This document shows positions 1 to 11,226 of a stretch of 64,000 nt of DNA, one piece after another. The notes beneath the pieces were generated by a model. It saw only the letters and a program-made list of their open reading frames with translations. It had not been told where the DNA came from and did no database searches. How positions within the stretch are numbered: position 1 is the first letter of the stretch; every line of letters begins with the position of its first letter. This DNA comes from Porogramme epimiltina (lineage: Eukaryota > Basidiomycota > Agaricomycetes > Polyporales > Polyporaceae). The position numbers and the translations under genes are program-made. The stretch covers positions 1 to 64,000 of the forward strand of contig FTLJ01000139.1 in the NCBI GenBank assembly GCA_900155495.1, written 5' to 3'.

Positions 1-22
1 GGGTGGGGGTGGGGAGCGTGGG

Positions 23-90
<68 letters not shown>
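1..90. repeat. poly-G low-complexity run
   Basis: Almost uninterrupted G for about 90 bases at the start of the window, with a few A and T breaks. It may be a true homopolymer or an assembly edge effect. No gene is seen in it. Confidence 0.9.
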
Positions 91-91
<1 letters not shown>

Positions 92-392
92 AGCCAGGCG
101 TTGACAGGGATGAGGAGGGAGCAGGGTCGAGCGCGTCGTGGAGCAACGTTCAGAGCAGTGATACGACAGCGGAGAGAGCGAAGATTCGCGCGAAGACGGC
201 CCCGCGGCGCGTCACACCGACGCGCCGACTGGCGCGCCGTCGGCGCGTCGAGCGCTTCATGATAGCCGAGTAGTTGGATTACCATATCAAGTAATTGGTT
301 GCTGTGAAGGTAAACCCTATTCGCGATCATATTCCCGGTACTGAACGCCCACTGAGGACGACTATCTCAGGCTTCTTCCCATTCCTGGTCGA

Positions 393-835
393 GCGAACGA
401 CTTCGTGTCCTCGCGCTTGCAGCCTCTCGCTCATACGAGCAGAGCTTGCATGTCGACTCTGGCATCTCTCCCGCACTCCGTGGTCCGGCCCCCATCAACC
501 TTACACAAACGCTTACCTGCTCATTTTTTCTGGTTGAAGCGAACGACTCTGCGTCCTCGGGCCCGCGCCTTATTACTCATCTGAGGAAGGTCGCATTTGG
601 GACCATTCCTCTTCTCCTCTCTACATCCTGGCTCACATGGCAAGTAGTATCCGCACCTTGCTGTCATTCCCCCATGTCCGTTTTAAGCGAACGACTATGT
701 GTCCTCGCGTCTGCGCCTTCTCACTCATCAGAGCGAAGGTCGTAGGTCGGACCATCCACCCTCTCCTCTCTTCCTCCCCGCCAAACAGGTCACGCTTGGG
801 TCCCAACACCGTACCGTGGCACGACCCTTTTGAGT
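393..835. repeat. degenerate tandem repeat, period about 147 bp
   Basis: The word gcgaacgact followed by a similar stretch (gtcctcg, then a ctcat-containing segment, then a pyrimidine-rich tail) recurs near 393, 539 and 687, giving three diverged copies about 147 bp apart. The block lies in the 5' flank of the gene at 1073. The rest of 91-1072 holds no gene I can support. Confidence 0.6.
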
Positions 836-1072
836 CCTCGATCAGCCACAAGGCCCGGCGAACTACTGAAGTCCGCGATTGTGTCAGGCCACCGTGCATC
901 CTACGCACCGCTTTGGCTCATACGGTGAGCTATGGTCTCGCCATCTGTAATGGAAAGAGACAGTGTTTCGGTGGCTCACTTCATTGTTCTGTTCCTCCAT
1001 ATAAGCGCGACCACTACATATTCGCCTGCCCTCACTGGCACCACCCTCCCTCTCCTCGCAACTACTATCGCC

Positions 1073-2257
1073 ATGTCAGACAACCACCCTCGCGACATTG
1101 TACAACGCTTCATCAGGGACAACCTTCCAGAGTTCCGCCGACATATCTGGGGGTGTGAAGGTGCCCACAGCCACCTCGCGCAGATATCGTGGGGCAAGAA
1201 AAATCCTCGACGTGCCGGTGTCATCTACGATATCGTGAGTGTCTCGCGTTTTATTTGTCTCATAGTCAATAACGTTCACCATCTCAGTGTCCCTACGACC
1301 CAAAATGCAAGCCCCCCAGACCCACTCAACTGCAGCTCACGCCAACTCAACGTCTCGACTGCCTCACGGAAGTGCTGCTGCACGCGACATTGACACCAGC
1401 TCAACTCGCCGGCCTCCGCGGTGCGGTAATTCTCCTCACCGGGGACCTGGGGCTCCCAATCCCCGCTCGTTTGACTTCCCAAGGCCAACAGGCCGCCCCC
1501 CGCCATGGCCAAGCTCAGCCTTTGAGGCCACATGCCAATGTACGCCTAGGTCGGCGCCCTAGGGAGCGCTGCGCACTGGTGGTCAAGTTGTTCTGGGAGG
1601 TACGATAATGATTGCCTTGTTTTTGATATCCCACTGACAGCCACCCAGGACGACATTGAGCCCCAAGTACTCGAAGTGGAAGCGCACAAGCTCGGACAAG
1701 AAGTTCAGCTCCGATGGAGTACTTCGGACGATATCAAGGCGGCTATTCAGCAGGCCCACGACCAGGGCAAGGTTGGGCATCGTCCGCGCTTTCACGTGTG
1801 GGACTCCGACAAGCAGTGTTGGGAGCCGAAGAGGGATGTGATCACCTGCAAGCTCGGAGAGGGCTTGGTCGTCAAAAACGCGAAGGTTCATAGGCCACTG
1901 GACTTGGACCTTCATCGCGCTCTCGCATTTGCACCTGAACGTGGTACTACCGTGCTCCCCGTTCGTCTCGCTGAGGCCGCTCCTTCCAATTCCCGCATTC
2001 CCTCCGCCCCCCCTCGCCTCAAGCGTCCGTACACCCACGATGAAGAAGACATGCCCGCCCCCAAGCGCCAGGAGCGCTTGGCTGACAATGTTCGCACTCT
2101 AGCTAGGCCTACTATCGGGGACAACATTCTCTCTCTATCAGACGAGGACGTGATATCCCTATCCGACGACACTGTGGACGAGGCCCAGGGTACGGTGGCG
2201 GCTCGAGTCCACGCCGCTGCAGGATCTTCGTGTTTCAACCCTATCCTCATTGGATAG
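1073..2257 (+). CDS. hypothetical protein, 3 exons
   Basis: Exons 1073-1234, 1288-1599 and 1649-2257 join in frame through introns with gtgagt/cag and gtacga/cag borders, giving about 360 residues. The third exon starts at the second of two nearby CAG acceptors; only that choice keeps the frame. The N-terminal part is basic and aromatic (residues 1-55). The middle is Pro/Arg/Gln-rich. Two Cys sit at the start of exon 2 in a CPYDPKC motif. The C-terminal third has a basic PAPKRQER stretch, a possible nuclear signal, followed by two acidic DED/SDD clusters. I do not recognise a family. It lies head-to-tail with another unrecognised gene at 2670, so the two may belong to one lineage-specific or transposon-derived locus (inference). 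The splice model looks sound; the function is unknown. Confidence 0.6.
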
Positions 2258-2669
2258 CGTTCCTCGACTTTCTCCGCTACGATTGTACACGTATTTATTC
2301 ATCAAGCGTACGCTAACTTTGTGCTACCCATATGTATATATATATATATATATTGCCCCCCCCGCTGAGTAGCTCCTACTACACGCTCTTTGATGACACT
2401 TCCCTCTCGACGAGCTCACCTGCGCGTTGTGCCACCCAGCCACACCCCTCACGAGCCCCTGATTCCGACGCGCCCCGCTTGGCTGGGTAGGGGGGACCTA
2501 CCCCTACAAATGCGTACTGTGGCCTGTGGCCACGGGCCTACGAAAGCGCTGTGGCCCGCGGCCATTGTCCCTCGCCCCCCTTCCTTGTGTCCGTATTCAT
2601 ATTTCACCCTTGCCCGTATTAGCGTGAACACTCCCCCCTCACCCTCCCAGTTCCTACCTCTGATTCCTC
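2258..2669. other. intergenic, AT microsatellite
   Basis: The 412-bp gap between two plus-strand genes holds a (TA)n run at about 2333-2352, followed directly by a C tract. The 3' half is pyrimidine-rich, as often found just upstream of fungal start codons. No other feature is seen. Confidence 0.6.
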
Positions 2670-5421
2670 ATGCCTACCGAGTCGGAACCATCGCCCAGCG
2701 CCGCATCGCGCGAATCAACGCCATCGCGCGACACTCCATCCTACCACCCCCCCGCATCAGAGGCCTCTACAGTATCTATTCATTCCGCCGCTGTCAGTCC
2801 GGAACGCCACCCAATCGCCACGAAAACTGCTGGCAGTGCATCAATGCCCGAGGGCGCGAGTTCTCGGAAAGCCAGCAAGATCGCTGGGAAAGGTAAGAAG
2901 CGCTCCCGCAGCTTGAGTGTGGCGAGCGTAGAAGATACGGACCTTGAAGAGGGGACCACCAAAGGCCCCAAGAAGAAGCGCGGGAAGGGCAAGATCCCGC
3001 GCCCACCTATGTATGAAGAGGGAGAAGGTGCCGCACAAGCACCCGCCGCGAGCCGACAGTCGCGTTTTCCCTGGCACCTCGACCATTACCAACCACACCT
3101 GCGCGTCATGGCCCAGGAATACTCGCCCTGGAAGGCCGCTCGGGGTGCCGCCCGCACACGCCACGCCTCCACCGTGGCTAAGGATGTTTTCCAGACGTGG
3201 GGCACTCATGACGACGTGCCTTTGCAACGCTTCATTGATGTACGTGATTCTTCTGACTAGTATTACACACACTCACCTAAACCCTCCCCGCAGGCCGTTA
3301 CACAGTGGTTTCGAAATGTGTTCAAACGCGGAACCACGGATCAAGAGTTTATCGACAAGTTTCTAGGCTGCGGAGAGTTCGAGGGAGGCGCCGCGCGCGA
3401 TGTTCCTGCCAACGGCAACGTGCGAGAGACCAACCCACTGGTGCAAAGGTTGATTGCCCGCAAGCGGCCGGCGATGGAGATATTCGCCAAAGACACTGAC
3501 CTCAAGATTCCGGAGAAAGTCAACGTCGGGCAGCGTCAGGCGTACAAGGCTCAGAAATTCTCCGAACTCGATGACGCGACCAAGGCCACGTTCGAAGCAA
3601 AAGCTCTGGCCGAAGCTGAACAGAACCAGAAAGTTGATACGCGCGCCGCTTTTGAGTACTTGTCATATCATAATGCCTTCTATATTCACTATGCTGACCA
3701 AGGCTCTGAACAGGAACCAGGCGTACATGCCTGGTTTACTCGAGGACATGTACAACAAGATGTCCGGTTTCAAGAATACACAGTGCGGGCAGGCATATTT
3801 TGCCACAATCATGATTACTCGTAATGCGAACAACGAGGCACACATTGAGTAGTAAGTCCCGCAAACCCTTTTCATGCATGACGATGCTCAAAATTCTCTG
3901 CAGCATCTCAGGGGGCGTTGAAACCGATGTCACGCTTTGGGAATCTGGCGGTGGCCCGTCGCGAGACGAGCGAGACCGCGTTCAACACTTCGCCGAGCAC
4001 ATACTTCGTATGTAACTCGTCTTTGTGCTGGGACATCCTTAACTGATATGCGCTTCCAGCCCTGAATCCCACTTTCCTCGATAACTCGCGCTTTAGTTAC
4101 ACAGACGATAGGTTCCCCGTATTCCCTGCATGGACACAGCAAACATCGACTCAATCAGGCATCGAGACCATACTTGCGTATATGGAAGAGCTATGGGGTA
4201 AGGGTCACTTACATTCGTGTGTACACTGTTTAGCTTACACCTTATCTAGCGGTTGCGTCAGGAGGCAAACCCCACAGCCCGTTCCAACTGAACGACGCTG
4301 CAACGTTTGAGTCGATCCCTGAAGCCTGGAAGGACGCCCGTTTGGCATCACTCAAAACCATGGACTTTTTGGAGGTCGCCACGCTCTACAAGCGAATCTA
4401 CGACGCTCAGAAGTCATCCGCACGGCTCACGTTTGCTCGCACCAGGTCCATGGTGCAAGTACCGGTCACTCCGCACCGCCGTCGCATTGAGACGGTGCAA
4501 ACGTCACCGACCAAGGCAAAGCGTCTCAATGCCGCCTTCACGCTCTCCGAGAAGGGAGAGGGGTTGGATCGTCAAGCCGCACCTCAGTCTCAGAGGGGTT
4601 CAGACGCGGGAACCACATCAGCGGCGGACCAAGAATCGCAAGAGCCGGCGCACATCACGAACGAAGTAGAAAAGTCGTGCGACCCGGGGCACGCAGCTCT
4701 CACAGAGCGTGCAGGGCCTCCTGCAATGGATATCGACGCGCGGATGACCGTGGGCGAAGCTATCGAAGGCTTGCCTGAGAGTGCGCGCGCGACGGGCGAA
4801 GCCGAAGAGTCGCGCGAGGTAGGGCGTGCAGCCTCCCTCGCGCGCGAGGAGGCGCGTGGGGCAGAGCAAGATTCGGGCGTCGCGCGCGAGGAGGCAGAGC
4901 AAGAATCTGGTGTCGCACATGAAGCAGAGCAAGAATCAGACGTCGCGCGCGAAGCAGAAGATTTGCGGGAGCCAGCAAGCGCGGCACAGGGCGCGCACGA
5001 GGCAGCGAGTGCGCCACACGCCGGGGAACAGCAAGAACTGCACGTGCCAGAGTGTGTGGCTCCCGCAGGGGCCGCTGGGGATGCGATGCTGGAGACACGT
5101 ATCCCTGCGGCCGTCGATGAGGTAGGCGAAGCTGCGCGCGAGCCCGCGCACACCGTCAGACGTTCAGCGCGCAACGCCGTGCGCGCGCCAGAGGCTTGTG
5201 TGGCGGGCCCTGTCCTTCCTCCTATCGAGGAGCTCGCACCAGTGCCTCGCAAGCGCACCACGACAGAGGACACGTCGGGCCCGTCGCAGCCCATAGCTAA
5301 GCGCAAGAAGGCCAATGGGGTTCAGCCGAAGCGGAGGTATGTGGGATAATTTACTGATTTACTGGAATGACACTCATTGAGCGCTAGTTCTGCACGCATC
5401 GCGAAAACGAAGGGAGCTTGA
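2670..5421 (+). CDS. hypothetical protein, 7 exons, acidic repeat tail
   Basis: Exons 2670-3239, 3294-3655, 3714-3851, 3904-4007, 4060-4197, 4250-5336 and 5388-5421 join in frame to about 810 residues. Every intron is 50-60 nt with GT-AG borders. Residues 1-60 are Ser/Pro-rich; a Lys-rich block near residues 70-110 (KGKKRSRS, KKKRGKGK) looks like a nuclear signal. The conserved-looking core spans residues 120-500. The C-terminal exon carries imperfect repeats built on EEAEQES/REAEQES, with many Ala and Glu, and ends with another basic cluster (KRKKANG). I cannot place the core in a known family. The Lys-rich N-terminus and acidic tail suggest a nuclear protein (inference). It follows the 1073 gene on the same strand. 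Confidence is high for the exon chain and low for any function. Confidence 0.65.
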
Positions 5422-5652
5422 CATAAGCTATCAAAGTCGAAGTCGCGCGACTTCCATGTATAGATACCGCGCATCGAATACCATTCCGTTCTTCCAGGCA
5501 TTGCGCCCGATTGGGCCAGCTCGCGCAGTTACCGCAGGGCGTTCCTGCAGTTGTGCTGCAGCTTCAATGGGCGTATATATACAGCCCGTCTATGCTAAGT
5601 GCCCCGCCCGTTTTCAATTTGTGCCCCCCTGCAAAGGTAAGTCGCCCCGTCA

Positions 5653-5742
5653 AAGGTGAGTCCTTTGTCCGTCCCGCATCCCAAGGTGAGTCCCTTGTCC
5701 ATCCCGCATCCCAAGGTGAGTCGCCACCCGTCTCTACTATTA
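5653..5742 (+). repeat. 30-bp tandem repeat
   Basis: Units starting at 5653, 5683 and 5713 share aaggtgagtc followed by cttgtcc and cccgcatccc. Two units are complete and the third is partial; a diverged half-unit precedes them near 5634. Each unit contains a perfect fungal 5' splice-site consensus (aag|gtgagt). The rest of 5422-5934 shows no gene. Confidence 0.7.
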
Positions 5743-5934
5743 CTCTACGCCCTGGTCTCGCGCGCTCTCTGGTGGTCTATGCTCTGGGAACCCCTTCTGC
5801 AGTCCTACTACTGGGTCTTCCGAGCCGTGTTTCCCCTCTGGTCTGCGATTGTCTAATGTGCCTAGCTATTCTATCCAACGTGCATCAATCCGGTGAGTCG
5901 TTTATACTAGTGATACACACACAACTGCACACCG

Positions 5935-6195
5935 GCGTGGTTACCTAGAGTGGACCAGCGTGGTTACTAAGCTATTGCTTGTGACCTCGCTGGTCAGCCC
6001 GATGACCAGGGCGTGACCGCCGGGATTAAGAACGGTTTACTGTTAACCGATGAGCGAGCGCGGTAACCGGGCTTGACCACACTGGTTAGGTGCGGTTTAC
6101 GTCGGACTAACTATGGTACTGTGAAGCACCGGGGCGTTTCTGTGAGGGAAACCATATATAACCATCTACACTACGTACGTTACATGGGGGGATAA
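5935..6195. repeat. repeat copy A (intact)
   Basis: This stretch shares a long diverged match with 6208-6760. Landmarks in common, in order, are: gtgacc(t)...ctggtcag..cgatg.ccaggg; ttaacc.gtgagcga; gcggttta.gt.ggacta; and gtgagggaaaccatatataacc. It is rich in ggtaacc/gttaacc words. No protein is evident, so it is probably one copy of a non-autonomous mobile or tandem repeat (inference). Confidence 0.6.
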
Positions 6196-6207
6196 CCTAC
6201 TAAGTTA

Positions 6208-6760
6208 TTCCTGGTGACCTTGCTGGTCAGGCCGATGTCCAGGGTGTAACCGCGGGGGTTAAGGATAGTTTATTCATGACCACAGACGGATTTTGCGCCC
6301 GCGACCACTCCGGCCTTCCGCGGCCGAGGAGAGCGCGAGCCGCGTGGGGTGCGGGAATGCGCGCGCGTACCGCGCCGTGTGAGGCAGCGTGCCATCCGCG
6401 TGCCACCCGCCGCTCTCGAGCAGCCACGGGACGTACGTCGCCTCCATCGTGCGCACGTGCGGATACACAATCTTCTTGGCACCTTCACCTTCAAGACCGG
6501 GGACAGCGGCTGCACTGAAGCCCGTCCCACGTAAGATGCGCTCGACGAACGTCTGGTTGACCGCGGCGTTAACCAGTGAGCGAACGCGATAACCGCGCGT
6601 GACCGCCCTATAGTTGGGCGCGGTTTATGTTGGACTAGCCATGGTTTTGTAAGTAACCAGCACGTTAACTGTGAGGGAAACCATATATAACCATCTACGC
6701 TACGGACATTACATCGGGGAGATAACCAACGGTGACCGCTGGTTGACATTAACTAACGTG
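6208..6760. repeat. repeat copy B, interrupted by 300 bp
   Basis: Second copy of the repeat at 5935-6195, in the same orientation. The match breaks after about 6270 and resumes at about 6569 (ttaaccagtgagcga). The unmatched 300 bp is much more GC-rich and has an open reading frame on the minus strand. The two copies are almost adjacent. Confidence 0.6.
6274..6569 (-). pseudogene. captured coding-like fragment inside repeat
   Basis: A frame of 98 codons runs uninterrupted from 6569 to the TGA at 6274-6276 with GC-biased third positions, unlike the AT-richer repeat around it. There is no start codon at its 5' edge. The peptide contains NQTFVERILRGTGFS near its start and TARYARAFPHPTR later. 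It resembles a piece of an enzyme but I cannot name the family. Most likely it is a fragment of a host gene carried into one copy of the repeat. Confidence 0.45.
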
Positions 6761-6888
6761 GGATGGTAACTAAATAATTTAATACTTTCGGAGTATCACT
6801 GTTACGATTGTTCCCGCAGGGCGAGGAGACCTTCATTTCAAATACGAACCGGGCGAACTTTGGGTCGCCGAGGGTGCTCTCTACGTAC

Positions 6889-7852
6889 TCACCGTGTTAG
6901 CATTGAAACTTGGTCCAAAGCCCAAAAAGAAGGCATACCATCGTCGTGAACGATGAGATTCCCAAAGGATGTCTGGGTGTCGGCTGACAAAGATGATTCG
7001 GACAGTAGATGGGTCGAGCTCAAGGATGCCAAAGTGGGAACAGCGATGGAGGGCTCGCCGGGGGTTGTAGAAGCCCCGGCTGCTCTGGCGGCTGGGGCCA
7101 ACGAGTCGATGTCGACGTCGACGTCGTCCGAGTCCGAATCCGAGTCGCCTGATGCATCACTGGATGTGGTCTGCACGAGCTCGTCGCTAGCTTCGACTGA
7201 CCACATGTAGGCGTTGAAAGCCCTCCACCACCCGCCAAGAAATCGGGGGGCCGACTTGCGCCCGAAATAGAACAAGCCGCCCACGAGGAGTGAGATCAAG
7301 CTCACCACTCCAGCACTGACCGCCACTCGGTTGTCCTCAACTTCACAGTGAAAAAACTGTATGAGCTCCTTGTTCCTGGGTGCTCTCTCGCAGCACACGT
7401 CTGCGCTTGTGTTTTCCTGAAAGATAAGCCTGAGAGGAACGTTGGGGGAACAAGAAAAGACAGAACATACGATATCGCCGCGGCTCGGTCGTGATGCACT
7501 GTATGCATATGCAGACTCCTTCACATCACCGTCATCAAGAACACGCGAGATATCGAATATCATGTCTGCTGAGTCTTGGAGTTGGCACGTGGTGGCCCCG
7601 GGGAGGAGGGCCTTGGCTGCAGTCAATGATACGAGGATACACTCGTCTGTGCCGCCCGCTGTGTGCTGTGCAATCGGCACCGTCAATGTGGTGGGAGGTG
7701 TCCGGGAACCCTCCTCTACTCACACATGCTACCTTGACAGAACTTATTGGGTCGGCAGCGATCAGAGGGACAGGTATACTCCTCGCTGCATGGACGCAGA
7801 AAGAGAGGAAGAAGGGGAAGACGAGGATAAGGGGCGCATGCTTTCGACCCAT
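6889..7852 (-). CDS. type I membrane protein, paralogue 1
   Basis: Exons 7852-7724, 7665-7471 and 7416-6889 join in frame to about 238 residues. The start was fixed by comparison with the paralogue at 12138 (MGRKHAP versus MCRKHPL). A signal peptide covers residues 1-24. The ectodomain of roughly 120 residues has about six Cys, including a CC pair in VCCERAPRNKE. One membrane helix follows (VVSLISLLVGGLFYF) with an RK stop-transfer. The cytoplasmic tail is Ser/Asp-rich (SDSDSDD) and low-complexity. A paralogue with the same three exons and intron phases lies 4.3 kb away on the same strand. I know of no assigned function; a cell-surface sensor or wall protein is possible (inference). Confidence 0.7.
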
Positions 7853-7908
7853 TGTTTGCTCAGCTGGAGGAAGAAGAGCGGATATGATAATCCAGAACAT
7901 GGACACCC

Positions 7909-7916
7909 CTTTTATA
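7909..7916 (-). promoter_or_regulatory. TATA box of paralogue 1
   Basis: TATAAAAG on the minus strand, about 60 bp upstream of the chosen ATG at 7852. The paralogue has a TATATAAG at the same distance, which supports both start choices. Confidence 0.5.
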
Positions 7917-9298
7917 TGTCACTTGTACAGACTTTCAAGCCCATTCTACACACGATTAGCCGTCCACCTCAGCCAGCGAAGGCACTGCTACACAGGAATA
8001 TCACGAGACTACCCAAGTCGTCCAGTCAGATCTCAGACACCGAACGAACGTTCAGCACACCCTCGAGTCTGACTACCGATCGTCGTGGTCCACTATGTGG
8101 ACATTGACGGGTGGCCGGGCCCACTATAGTCACGATGATCTGCCACCTATAGGGAGCCCTTACTAGTACTATATCTAGAGGCGAGAAGTTTTACAGAAGT
8201 TGGGGGCAGTGGTTGTTCCTGACTAAATACAATGTTGCGGGCCGTATCACCGAGGATGAATTTTAGGTTTCATAACCCGCCGCCGCGCGAGCAATAGATA
8301 CGAGGTGTTATCCAGTCAATGGGAGGGTGCTTTCAATTCTGCCTTCTCACACAATATGGTTGGTATGTCCTTTGGTTGGCTTGTGTGTCGTCTCGGTCTG
8401 CAGTTTTAGTCGCTGTTAGTAAAGTTCGTGGCCGCCGGGAGCTTTTGCCCAAGTCGTGCCTCGTGCACGTAAAATCTGAAAAATCAAAAAGTGAAGACAC
8501 GCAGGACACGACTTCCGCCAAATTCCAGGCCGCCATGAATTTTGCAAACGGCGACTGCAACATACAATGATTTAGTGACGTTTTGCAGCACCGACTTGTA
8601 TCATGTTCACGTTTTCAACGAGTTCAAGCCTGTCGCAGGTAAGACATGCGGAATGTACTTGTATGGATATGGCAGGCAATATCCTAGAGCGCATCTAAAA
8701 GTACCTCGCCATCGAGTATGAATCTGAGTTGGGCCTTGCATGTTGATCTGCTAGTGGTGCCTGTCCCAAGGTCCTTCATGGAGTCTCAGAGCTCGAAGTG
8801 AAGGCCGAAGAGCGTGTTGGAATCGTTGGTCGGGCGAGCCGCAGGAACTTGAAGGTATTTGCCACCGTTCACCATCAGGGTGGTTCCCGGTGCTGATATG
8901 AACCTCTCTGGAGCTCAGCGCCAGTCTCCGGATCCTCGCGCTTGACGGGGCGACGTATGCGGTCGACTGAGGGATCTTGCGACGCGGAGAATCAGGCAGC
9001 GCTTCGGACGACGTTCGAGAGGGATATCGTGCTCCTCGCCGCCCTCCTCGATGGCGACGTCCGCCGAGCGAAGGGAGCAGCTGTGCAGGGCAGAGAAGCA
9101 TCGGCGGGGGGGGCGCCGAACGGTGAAAATGAAACAGGCACAGAGGGCGAAGACGACAGACAAGATGAGGGTGAAGAGATGAGGAGGCATACCAGCGGCA
9201 CTTGTGGTGGAAATGAGTCACGAGGCCATGCTGGATGATGTGCTTGTTGACGTGGAAGAAGATGTGGGATAAGATGGAATTTGTAAACACATCGCTGA
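7917..9298. other. intergenic, no firm gene
   Basis: No multi-exon gene could be built. A minus-strand frame at 8915-9190 starts with one hydrophobic helix (LILSVVFALCACFIF) followed by an Arg-rich stretch. It could be a terminal exon of the weak gene model just upstream (9299-10296), but I found no in-frame splice connection. Confidence 0.4.
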
Positions 9299-10296
9299 TC
9301 ACACCGAAGGAAGGTTATATGCCCCCGCCACCTCCTCCGGAACCGAACGAGCCCCGCTACACGGCGCACACCCGCATCGCTCAGCCCGAGCTTCAGGTCC
9401 GGGAGCAGCACGAGAGCGGCGTGAATCGTCCGGTAGCAGATGGGCAGCTGCGGCTTGAGGTGCGGGGACGCGGTGCAGCTCGCGATCCCCGCGTTCGCTT
9501 GGTCGTGTTCCCCAGGGCAAAAGGTGAGGATGTCTACGCACGCGCACGTGACGCCGAGACGAAGTCAGGGGCTCGTAGCAGGGGACGCAAGACAGAGTCA
9601 AGGGACTCACTCTCGAGGTGGACGACGTCCCCGCGGCGCGCACCCGCACCAGCCCACGCGTCCACGACGTCGCGTAAGGCCGCCGCGAGACGCGCGAGCC
9701 CGCCGACTGCGTCGCTGAGCACGAGTCGCAGCACGGACACCTCGCGTCCCGCGTCGGGGAAGCGGGTGATGGATGACGCATTCGAGTATGCGTAAAAAGC
9801 GGTTTCCTGCGTGCATCGGGTGAACGCGATAGAATGGCCGAAGAAATGCGACTGCGAAGGGTGGAGGAAGGTGAGGCTCGCGCGGCGCACGACGCTGGGC
9901 CTATCGTCAGCGCCGCCTTGGGTTGTCGGTGCCCAAGTGATCGCAGTCGTCTCGTCGCCTGCGGGGTGCAGGGAAGGGAGGATGTCAGGTGTTGCGGGGG
10001 AGGGGAGGCTGCTCACCGGGGCCGCCTAGGTGAGCTCTGCTCTCCTCGACATCCGCGTCCGCGTCCATGTTGAGGCCCCCTGCTTCATCTCCTTCAACCT
10101 CCTCATGCTTTACTTCTCCATCACCTTCGGACCCTTCGTCGCTCCCACTTTTCCCGTCGTCAAGGATATCCTTCTCAAAGCCCTCCCCTTTCGCCAGCTC
10201 AGCCGCCGCCTCTTCTTCTTCCTCCCCCACCTCTCGCCCCACAAAACTCACCGTCTCACACATGCTCCCCAGCCGCCGCTCCGCCTCCTCTAGCAC
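9299..10296 (-). CDS. possible hypothetical gene, partial model
   Basis: Three exons can be joined in frame on the minus strand: about 10296-10017, 9958-9611 and 9533 to roughly 9299. Introns have gtgagc/cag and gtgagt/tag borders. The first exon is strongly acidic (Glu/Asp runs, residues 20-80); the second contains an NASSITRFPDAGREVS segment; the third contains LVLLPDLKLGLSDAG. The 5' end is uncertain because an in-frame TGA lies just upstream, and the 3' end is uncertain too. I cannot name a family. It may be a decayed gene. Confidence 0.3.
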
Positions 10297-11226
10297 TTCG
10301 TTCGACAGCTCCGCAACTGATCCATCCGCCTCCCCTCTCGCAGCTGTGGTAGCGGCCTCTCAGGCGGACGAACTCGTTCCGCCGCGCATCTCCTCCAACA
10401 CGCGTGGCGACGACAGCGCGCCGCAGGAGAGGATGTAACGTTTGGTGGGGGCGAGCTTGGATCAAGTGCGGGTAGGCGAGGCACGACAGGGTTATTCGAA
10501 GTTGCTGAAGTTGCTGATGGAGTAGATGGAAGTGGCAGCGCAGGCGAATCCTGAACCTCCTGGGGCGGCAGCACGTTGATAACACCCAGAACGTCTGCCC
10601 CTTGGCTGCATCTCGGAGCATCGCTAGACCTGCGGGGATGGGACGCGTGAACGCACCGCTCCTCTATAAGCAGCGCTCATGGATCCTTCAAATGCGCTTA
10701 AATCGCCCGTTCCGCTGTATTTTTTCTGGACACCCGATTCGGCGAATGGTCCGATGAGAGAATCTGAGAGAGAGTAGGAGGTGGTGGCTCGGGAAGGGTC
10801 GCGTCGACACATCACAATGGAGAGTGGAAATGTGATTAAGATCGGAGGAGCATGTGCCGCACTCGCACTGGTACATGAGGATTCATGGTAAGTAGAAGGT
10901 AATTGTAGCAACGACGGGGATATTCCAATCACTACCGCTCATCTAATCATCTGTCAGAAACCAAATCACGTGTTTGTCAATACGTAATGATAAGGAATGG
11001 CCCACGAGTCCGTTGGAACTTGGAACTGAGCACCTCGGAACAGAGAGTACAAGTCGATCAGCACGAAAATATAACATCCGCCTCGACGCCAGTCCTGCCA
11101 TGGAGGGGGGTATCACTGCCATCATTGTCCCCGCTGGGCGAGGAGACCTTCACTTTAAATACGAAGCGGGTGAACTTTGGGTCGCTGAGGTTGCTCTCTA
11201 CGTACTCAGCGTGTGAGCATCGGAAC
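10297..11226. other. intergenic; duplication tail from about 11105
   Basis: No supported gene between 10297 and 11105. From about 11105 the sequence matches 6795-6890 closely, including the gggcgaggagacctt word and the ctctctacgtactca word. This is the 3' flank duplicated together with the membrane-protein gene. Confidence 0.5.

Noticed and set aside
9299..10296. Member of the 7-TM family
   Set aside because: None of the FGEEMW, YTGAAA or PQxIxLRV motifs is present and the exon pattern differs.
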